Source: Betaproteobacteria bacterium HGW-Betaproteobacteria-12 | GTDB lineage: Bacteria > Pseudomonadota > Gammaproteobacteria > Burkholderiales > Rhodocyclaceae | Reading direction: 5' to 3' | Assembly (NCBI GenBank): GCA_002842345.1 | Contig: PHCU01000028.1 | Span: 1-33,378, forward strand | DNA: 33,378 nt | In this document: positions 28,731 through 33,378 of the stretch, piece by piece | How the letters are laid out: each line of letters starts with the position of its first letter | How positions within the stretch are numbered: the stretch's first letter is position 1 | Program-made: the position numbers and the translations under genes | The notes under the pieces: model-generated | Databases searched by the model: none | Seen by the model: the letters and a program-made list of their open reading frames with translations, nothing else | What the model was told of the DNA's origin: nothing

Positions 28731-29585
28731 TTAACGGCTCCGATACCAGGTCTCTTTCGCTCCCCCTGGTTCAGATTGCTCGCGGCGAATAGTGAATATC
28801 GCCGATTCGTGCAGAACATGACGCCAGCTTGAACATCCATAGCGTTTCGGCGTGTGGCTTGGCTCTCGGCCAGAGATGTACTCAATGGCCCGAGCAAGGG
28901 GCGTCCATTCATCCACAGCAAGCATTGCCTCGGCATCGCGCAAGAGATTCACGATGGTGCATGAAGACCATATCGCGCCAGTGCCGCCAGGTAGTATTCC
29001 ATGTAGCAGGAAGTCTATAAATTCACCGGACTGCATCACATTAACCATCTCCTTCCGGGCTTCATCTTGGTGCTGAGCAATCTTTCTCAACTCCTCAAAG
29101 CGCTCGTCGATCAGGCGAAAACAGTCGTCGAGGTAGGCATCTGCACTGGCACAGCCTGCTACGGTCCAGATGTCATGGATATCAATGAAGTGATGAACCA
29201 GTTTGTTCCGCAACTCGACAAGCTCAGCAAGCCTCTGCTGTGTGCGTTGATGATCCTCCGGCGACATCTCGATTCGGAATGACGTGCGAAACCGAATCTT
29301 GGTTGGATCCCCCGGATGCTCCTGTTGCTGACCTTCCTCGTTCGCAGGGAGCGACAGGAGGTCAGTCGTCAGATCGCCAACGACCTGACCCAAGGTCTTC
29401 TTGGCTACATCTTGTTTTCTTTTGTCCAAGAAACTGTGCATGTCTCCAGATTCGCTCTCAATGACACTATGAGCGACCATGGATTTGACCATGACCTCCA
29501 ACTGTTGGATGCGTAGGAGGTTTCGCCCTAACTTCCGTTGGACCTCCCGCTGGGCTTCAGCAATGTTTTCTGATTGTGATGGCAT
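28731..29585 (-). CDS. Predicted HEPN-like + OST-HTH/LOTUS domain protein, lower-GC insertion
   Basis: A 284-aa cytosolic protein. Residues 110-185 are helical and contain ELVELRNKLVHHF with Arg126-x4-His131, the RxxxxH arrangement of HEPN ribonucleases. Residues 213-283 (LLRDAEAMLAVDEWTPLARAI; TPKRYGCSSWRHVLHESAIF; ETWYRSR) match the OST-HTH/LOTUS winged-helix pattern, a domain linked to RNA binding. The N-terminal 60 residues are helical and unassigned. I recall similar proteins carrying an OST-HTH/LOTUS annotation with no known function; the HEPN reading is my inference from the motif. The gene is clearly poorer in GC than both neighbours and codon use differs, suggesting horizontal gain. 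A GGA precedes ATG 29585. No toxin, transposase or partner gene is adjacent. Confidence 0.75.
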   Translation of the reverse strand: MPSQSENIAEAQREVQRKLGRNLLRIQQLEVMVKSMVAHSVIESESGDMHSFLDKRKQDVAKKTLGQVVGDLTTDLLSLPANEEGQQQEHPGDPTKIRFRTSFRIEMSPEDHQRTQQRLAELVELRNKLVHHFIDIHDIWTVAGCASADAYLDDCFRLIDERFEELRKIAQHQDEARKEMVNVMQSGEFIDFLLHGILPGGTGAIWSSCTIVNLLRDAEAMLAVDEWTPLARAIEYISGREPSHTPKRYGCSSWRHVLHESAIFTIRREQSEPGGAKETWYRSR

Positions 29586-29644
29586 GTGGAAATCCTACAC
29601 CAGCAGATAAGCCAGCACCCCGTATTCCCGAACTGCCGAGAAGC

Positions 29645-29669
29645 CCGGTTTTCCCACCGGGAAAACCGG
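29645..29669. repeat. Perfect 11-bp inverted repeat in the HEPN-LOTUS/YcaO divergent gap
   Basis: CCGGTTTTCCC (29645-29655) and GGGAAAACCGG (29659-29669) are exact complements around a 3-base ACC loop. The repeat ends on the first base of a GATAAT element (29669-29674) that is a candidate -10 for the downstream OsmC-YcaO gene, so it occupies the spacer and -35 region. It lies 60 bases from the start of the minus-strand gene and 41 bases from the plus-strand start. It could be an operator, a hairpin ending readthrough, or a REP-like element. Confidence 0.6.
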
Positions 29670-29709
29670 ATAATGGCGGCCGATTCGTTTTGAACGCAGG
29701 GACTCCCGC

Positions 29710-31905
29710 ATGGAAATCAAGGTCAATTTTCTCGACAAGCTTCGTCTTGAAGCCAAGTTCGACGACTTCACGGTCATCGCCGACCAGCCGATCCGCTACA
29801 AGGGCGATGGCTCGGCGCCGGGGCCGTTCGATTACTTTCTGGCTTCATCGGCCTTGTGTGCGGCTTACTTCGTGAAGTTGTACTGCGACACGCGCAACAT
29901 TCCGACCGAGAACATCCGCCTGTCGCAGAACAACATCGTCGATCCGGAAAACCGCTACCAGCAGATTTTCAAGATTCAGGTCGAGTTGCCGGCGGATATC
30001 TCCGAGAAGGACCGGCTGGGCATTTTGCGTTCCATCGACCGTTGCACGGTGAAGAAGGTCGTGCAGACCGGGCCGGAGTTCGTGATCGAGGAAGTCGAAA
30101 ATCTCGATGCCGATGCGCAGGCCTTGCTGACGCTGAATCCGGATTCGCAAACCAGCACCTATATCGCCGGCAAGGATCTGCCGCTGGAGCAGACAATCGC
30201 CAATATGTCCGGCCTTTTGGCGGGCCTGGGCATGAAGATTGAAATCGCTTCGTGGCGCAATCTGGTTCCCAACGTCTGGTCGCTGCATATCCGCGATGCC
30301 CATTCGCCGATGTGCTTCACCAACGGCAAAGGCGCGACCAAGGAAAGCGCGCTGGCGTCGGCCTTGGGCGAGTTCATCGAGCGGGCGAGTTGCAATCACT
30401 TCTACAACGACCAGTTCTGGGGCGAGGCGATCGCCAACGCGGCCTTCGTGCATTACCCGGACGAGCGCTGGTTCAAGCCGGGGAAGAAGGATGCGCTGCC
30501 GGCCGGGATTCTCGACGAATACTGCCGGGAGATTTACAACCCCGATGGCGAGTTGCGCGCGTCACACCTGTATGACACCAACTCCGGCAATACGGAGCGC
30601 GGCATCTGCACACTGCCGTATGTGCGCCAGTCGGACGGCGAAGTGGTGTATTTCCCGACCAACCTGATCGACAACCTGTTCCTCAGCAATGGCATGAGTG
30701 CCGGCAATACGCTGGTTGAAGCGCAGGTGCAATGCCTGTCGGAAATTTTCGAACGGGCGGTCAAACGCGAAATTCTGGAAGGTGAGCTCGCCCTGCCCGA
30801 TGTGCCGCAGGAGGTGCTGGCCAAATACCCCGGCATCCTGGCCGGCATCGAGGAGTTGGAAAAGCAGGGCTTTCCGGTGCTGGTCAAGGATGCGTCGCTG
30901 GGCGGCGAGTTTCCGGTGATGTGCGTCACCTTGATGAACCCGCGCACCGGCGGCGTGTTTGCGTCCTTCGGCGCACACCCGAGCCTGGAAGTGGCGCTGG
31001 AACGCAGTCTGACCGAGTTGCTGCAGGGGCGCAGCTTCGAGGGCCTCAACGATCTGCCACGGCCGACTTTCGAGAGCAACGCCGTGACCGAGCCGAACAA
31101 CTTCGTCGAACACTTCATCGATTCCAGCGGAGTCGTGTCCTGGCGCTTCTTCAGCGCCAAGGCGGATTACGAATTCGTCGAGTGGGACTTCTCCGGCCAT
31201 GGCGAAAACTCCAATGCCATGGAGGCTGCCACGCTGTTCGGCATCCTCGAAGGCTTGGGCAAGGAGGTGTACATGGCGGTCTACGACCAGCTCGGCGCCA
31301 TCGCCTGCCGCATCCTGGTGCCCGGCTACTCGGAAATCTATCCGCTGGAAGACCTTATCTGGGACAACACCAATAAGGCCCTAGCCTTCCGCGCCGACAT
31401 CCTGAACCTGCATCGCCTCGACGACGCCGGCCTGGAAGCCCTGCTGGAACGTCTGGAAGACAGCGAACTCGATGATTACACCGACATCATCACCTTGATC
31501 GGCGTCGAGTTCGACGAGAACACGGCCTGGGGTCAGCTGACAATTCTGGAATTGAAGCTGTTGATCAATCTCGCCTTGCAGCAATTCGCAGCGGCCAAGG
31601 AGCAGGTCGAAACCTACCTGCAATACAACGAGAACACGGTCGAGCGCGGCTTGTTCTATCAAGCCTTGAATGTGGTGCTCGAGGTGCTGCTCGACGACGA
31701 GCTGGAACTAGCCGATTACGAGGTCAATTTCCGCCGCATGTTCGGCAACCCGCGGATGGATGCGGTGCTGGGCTCAGTGGACGGCAGCGTGCGCTTCTTC
31801 GGCTTGACGCCGACCAGCATGCAACTGGAAGGGCTCGATCGGCACCAGCGCCTGATCGATAGCTACAAAAAACTACACGTGGCGCGGGCCAAAGTGGCGG
31901 CTTGA
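29710..31905 (+). CDS. OsmC-YcaO-TPR fusion protein
   Basis: A 731-aa three-part protein. Residues 1-140 are OsmC-like (FDYFLASSALCAAYFVKLYC; SIDRCTVKKVV) with the two family cysteines at Cys50 and Cys112, as in thiol peroxidases of the OsmC/Ohr family. Residues about 165-560 are a YcaO domain (GATKESALASALGEFIERAS; EAQVQCLSEIFERAVKREI; FASFGAHPSLEVALERSLTELLQGR), an ATP-using backbone-amide activator fold. The C-terminal 150 residues are helical (LTILELKLLINLALQQFAAAKEQVETYL), like the TPR tail of E. coli YcaO. E. coli YcaO has been linked to RimO-dependent methylthiolation of ribosomal protein S12; no rimO or peptide precursor gene is seen here. AGGGA precedes ATG 29710. Base composition is lower in GC than the chromosomal average. 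Confidence 0.9.
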   Translation: MEIKVNFLDKLRLEAKFDDFTVIADQPIRYKGDGSAPGPFDYFLASSALCAAYFVKLYCDTRNIPTENIRLSQNNIVDPENRYQQIFKIQVELPADISEKDRLGILRSIDRCTVKKVVQTGPEFVIEEVENLDADAQALLTLNPDSQTSTYIAGKDLPLEQTIANMSGLLAGLGMKIEIASWRNLVPNVWSLHIRDAHSPMCFTNGKGATKESALASALGEFIERASCNHFYNDQFWGEAIANAAFVHYPDERWFKPGKKDALPAGILDEYCREIYNPDGELRASHLYDTNSGNTERGICTLPYVRQSDGEVVYFPTNLIDNLFLSNGMSAGNTLVEAQVQCLSEIFERAVKREILEGELALPDVPQEVLAKYPGILAGIEELEKQGFPVLVKDASLGGEFPVMCVTLMNPRTGGVFASFGAHPSLEVALERSLTELLQGRSFEGLNDLPRPTFESNAVTEPNNFVEHFIDSSGVVSWRFFSAKADYEFVEWDFSGHGENSNAMEAATLFGILEGLGKEVYMAVYDQLGAIACRILVPGYSEIYPLEDLIWDNTNKALAFRADILNLHRLDDAGLEALLERLEDSELDDYTDIITLIGVEFDENTAWGQLTILELKLLINLALQQFAAAKEQVETYLQYNENTVERGLFYQALNVVLEVLLDDELELADYEVNFRRMFGNPRMDAVLGSVDGSVRFFGLTPTSMQLEGLDRHQRLIDSYKKLHVARAKVAA

Positions 31906-31929
31906 GCGTGACGGCAAAGCTGGGATAAT
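31902..31929 (+). promoter_or_regulatory. Candidate sigma-70 promoter of the ArsC-like/hslO operon
   Basis: TTGAGC (31902-31907) and GATAAT (31924-31929) are separated by 16 bases. The -35 overlaps the stop codon of the upstream OsmC-YcaO gene. The predicted transcription start is near 31936, giving a leader of about 30 bases with GGAG before ATG 31966. Confidence 0.5.
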
Positions 31930-31965
31930 GCCGCCCTTCCCCAAAACACGTAGCGGAGTACGAAG

Positions 31966-32316
31966 ATGGCCACCATCCGGGTCTTTGGCATCAAGAACTG
32001 CGACACCATGAAGAAGGCCATGAACTGGCTCGGCGACAACGGTATCGCCTATGAATTCGTCGATTACAAGAAAGCCGGCGTCGCCGCGAACAACTTGCCG
32101 GACTGGTCGGCCCGGGCCGGCTGGGAAACACTGCTCAACCGCCGCGGCCTGATGTGGAAGAAGCTCTCCGACGCCGAGCGCGCCGACGTCGACGCGGCCA
32201 AGGCGCTGCAGCTGATGGCGCAGTATCCGGCGCTGATCAAGCGGCCGGTGCTCGATACCGGCACGGAGTTGCTGGTCGGCTTCACGCCGGAAAACTACGC
32301 GGAGCACCTGAAATGA
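31966..32316 (+). CDS. ArsC/Spx-family protein (YffB-like)
   Basis: A 116-aa thioredoxin-fold protein of the arsenate-reductase family. The start TIRVFGIKNCDTMKKAMNWL with Cys12, YEFVDYKKAGV, LLNRRGLMWKKL and the cis-proline segment ALIKRPVLDTG are those of the YffB subgroup, which is distinct from true ArsC and has no demonstrated arsenate role. A thiol-redox function is inferred. GGAG lies 9 bases before ATG 31966. Its stop overlaps the hslO start by ATGA, so both are translated together; the link to a redox chaperone supports a redox role. Confidence 0.9.
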   Translation: MATIRVFGIKNCDTMKKAMNWLGDNGIAYEFVDYKKAGVAANNLPDWSARAGWETLLNRRGLMWKKLSDAERADVDAAKALQLMAQYPALIKRPVLDTGTELLVGFTPENYAEHLK

Positions 32317-33194
32317 GCGACAGCTTCGTCCGCCGCTTTCTCTTCGAAAACCTCGACATCCGCGGCGCCATCGTCCATCTCGGCGAGGCTTGGCAGCAGA
32401 TGCAGGATGGCCGCGACTATCAGCCGACGGTCGCCCAGCTGCTCGGCGAGACGGCCGCCGTCAGTGCGCTGATCGCCGGCCAGCTGAAGCAGCCCGGCCG
32501 CCTGACGCTGCAGCTGCGCGGCAACGGCCCGATCCAGCTGCTGGTCATGGATTGCAACGAACAGCTACAGATGCGCGGCATGGCGCGCAGCAACCCGGTG
32601 GTACTGCCGGCGCCGGTGCCCGAACTGCTCGGCGCCGACCAGGGCGGCCAGCTGCTGATGAGCCTGGACATGCCCGACGCCCGCCTGCCCTACCAGAGCT
32701 ATGTGCCGCTGGTCGGCAACAGCATCGCCGCCATTTTCGAGCACTATCTGGAGCAATCCGAGCAGCAGCCGTCGCGGCTGTTCGCCTCGGCCAGCCGGCG
32801 CGGCGCCGCCTGCCTGTTCCTGCAGAAGATGCCGGACGCCGATGCCCGCGACGCCGACGGCTGGCATCGCATCAGCCAGTTGGCGGCGACGGTGAAGACC
32901 GCCGAACTGCTCGAACTCGACGCCGAAGCCCTGCTCACCCGGCTGTTCCACGAAGACATGGCGGAGCACGGCCTGCGTCTCTACGACGCGCAGCCGGTCT
33001 GCTACTCCTGTCCGGAAGACTGGGACAAGATCCGCGACATGATCCGCGCCCTCGGCCGGCAGGACGCCGAGACCATCGTCGCCGAGCACGGCGAGATCCT
33101 GATCCGCGACGACATCTGCAATCGCGAATACCGTTTCAGCCCGGCCGACGTCGCCGCGCTGTTCGCCGAAAGCACCGGCCAGGCGCTGCATTGA
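32313..33194 (+). CDS. hslO: Redox-regulated chaperone Hsp33 with atypical zinc centre
   Basis: Hsp33 is a holdase activated by oxidative unfolding when its zinc-binding cysteines form disulfides. The 293-aa product has the family body (FLFENLDIRGAIVHLGEAWQ; QLLGETAAVSALIAGQLKQPGRLTLQLRGNGPIQLLVMDC; YQSYVPLVGNSIAAIFEHYLEQSEQQPSRLF). The C-terminal redox domain departs from the standard CxC...CxxC: it reads VCYSCPED (Cys230, Cys233) and RDDICNREY (Asp266, Cys269). Aligned by eye to E. coli, Cys232 and Cys268 are kept, Cys234 is Glu, Cys265 is Asp, and a new Cys lies three residues earlier. Start ATG 32313 overlaps the upstream stop; its own stop overlaps the next candidate start by TTGA. Confidence 0.94.
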   Translation: MSDSFVRRFLFENLDIRGAIVHLGEAWQQMQDGRDYQPTVAQLLGETAAVSALIAGQLKQPGRLTLQLRGNGPIQLLVMDCNEQLQMRGMARSNPVVLPAPVPELLGADQGGQLLMSLDMPDARLPYQSYVPLVGNSIAAIFEHYLEQSEQQPSRLFASASRRGAACLFLQKMPDADARDADGWHRISQLAATVKTAELLELDAEALLTRLFHEDMAEHGLRLYDAQPVCYSCPEDWDKIRDMIRALGRQDAETIVAEHGEILIRDDICNREYRFSPADVAALFAESTGQALH

Positions 33195-33378
33195 GCGCGG
33201 CGAACGATCCCGTTCTCGGCCGACGCATCGAGGTGCTGTTCCGCAATGTGCGGATCGGCCAGGTCGTCTCGCTGATCAACGCCAGCCTGCTCGCCTGGAT
33301 CGCCCAGATGCAGATCGCCGGGCACTGGGTCATGGCCTGGTGGCTGCTGGCGGTCGGCGTCGCCGGCGTGCGCCTGGA
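33191..33378 (+). CDS. Membrane protein, N-terminal fragment cut by window edge
   Basis: An open frame running off the window, read from a TTG that overlaps the hslO stop (TTGA); a GTG at 33248 is another possible start. The visible 62 residues contain VLFRNVRIGQVVSLINASLLAWIAQMQ and a second hydrophobic segment (WVMAWWLLAVGVAGVRL), i.e. two membrane helices. Such N-termini are common in membrane-bound diguanylate cyclases and sensor kinases of related bacteria, but no catalytic domain is in view, so the product is not named. Confidence 0.6.
   Translation, partial: MSAANDPVLGRRIEVLFRNVRIGQVVSLINASLLAWIAQMQIAGHWVMAWWLLAVGVAGVRL

Noticed and set aside
28590..28832. 80-codon plus-strand frame after the LysR gene
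   Set aside because: Overlaps the 3' end of the HEPN-LOTUS gene in antisense, has no ribosome binding site and no family resemblance.
28584..29709. Possible insertion sequence or integrative element around the lower-GC gene
   Set aside because: No transposase or integrase, no terminal inverted repeats at both ends and no target duplication could be found; the single inverted repeat at 29645-29669 is only on one side.

Overview
This is a high-GC window (roughly two thirds G+C by eye) from a bacterial chromosome. Protein content points to a betaproteobacterium, most likely in the Rhodocyclales (Azospira/Dechloromonas/Azonexus-like): a long PutA without an N-terminal DNA-binding domain, a CzcI-like leader gene before an RND metal pump, FliW, HslO with an unusual zinc site, an OsmC-YcaO fusion, and a CowN protein that suggests a nitrogen fixer. 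Lineage is inference; no rRNA or tRNA lies in the window. Genes are tightly packed and there is no gene-free stretch above 300 bases.

Layout. 1-378 (-) is the 5' part of prfC (RF3), cut by the window edge. 522-4145 (+) is putA. From 14661 down to 4171 almost everything is on the minus strand. It comprises a DUF3301 membrane protein overlapping a hexose-6-phosphate mutarotase; then a CooA-like CRP/FNR regulator followed by cowN; then a heavy-metal efflux locus (czcI-like leader, outer-membrane factor, His-rich membrane protein, membrane-fusion protein, RND permease, second His-rich periplasmic protein); then an unknown small protein and a DUF2189 membrane protein. 14743-17124 (+) holds a PilZ-like protein and rlmJ, and 17116-17472 (-) a MazG-like pyrophosphohydrolase. 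17556-19944 holds a dicarboxylate/amino-acid symporter, an HxlR regulator divergent from a tiny CPVC thioredoxin-like protein, and a membrane-anchored unknown. 20065-23506 holds a gamma-carbonic anhydrase, fliW (-) and tex. 23634-25925 (+) is a hybrid histidine kinase with a predicted periplasmic PAS domain. 25936-28583 holds a GNAT gene and an Old Yellow Enzyme gene (both -) divergent from a LysR regulator. 28731-29585 (-) is a conspicuously lower-GC gene, predicted HEPN-like plus OST-HTH/LOTUS. 29710-33378 (+) holds OsmC-YcaO-TPR, an ArsC/YffB-like protein, hslO and the start of a membrane protein.

How genes work together. The efflux cluster is a tripartite CBA pump whose outer-membrane factor, His-rich protein and fusion protein are coupled by two 4-base ATGA overlaps. 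Its permease motifs match neither classic CzcA nor classic CusA. The CooA-like regulator sits 33 bases upstream of cowN, and a GTCA-N6-TGAC dyad 40 bases before the regulator start resembles a CooA operator. This suggests a compact CO-sensing and nitrogenase-protection unit. The OYE/LysR and thioredoxin-like/HxlR pairs are divergent regulator-target arrangements, each with an inverted repeat in the shared region.

The best candidate for something undescribed is the HEPN-LOTUS gene at 28731-29585. It combines an Rx4H ribonuclease-type motif with a C-terminal RNA-binding-type winged helix, has atypical base composition, and faces the YcaO gene across a perfect 11-bp inverted repeat.
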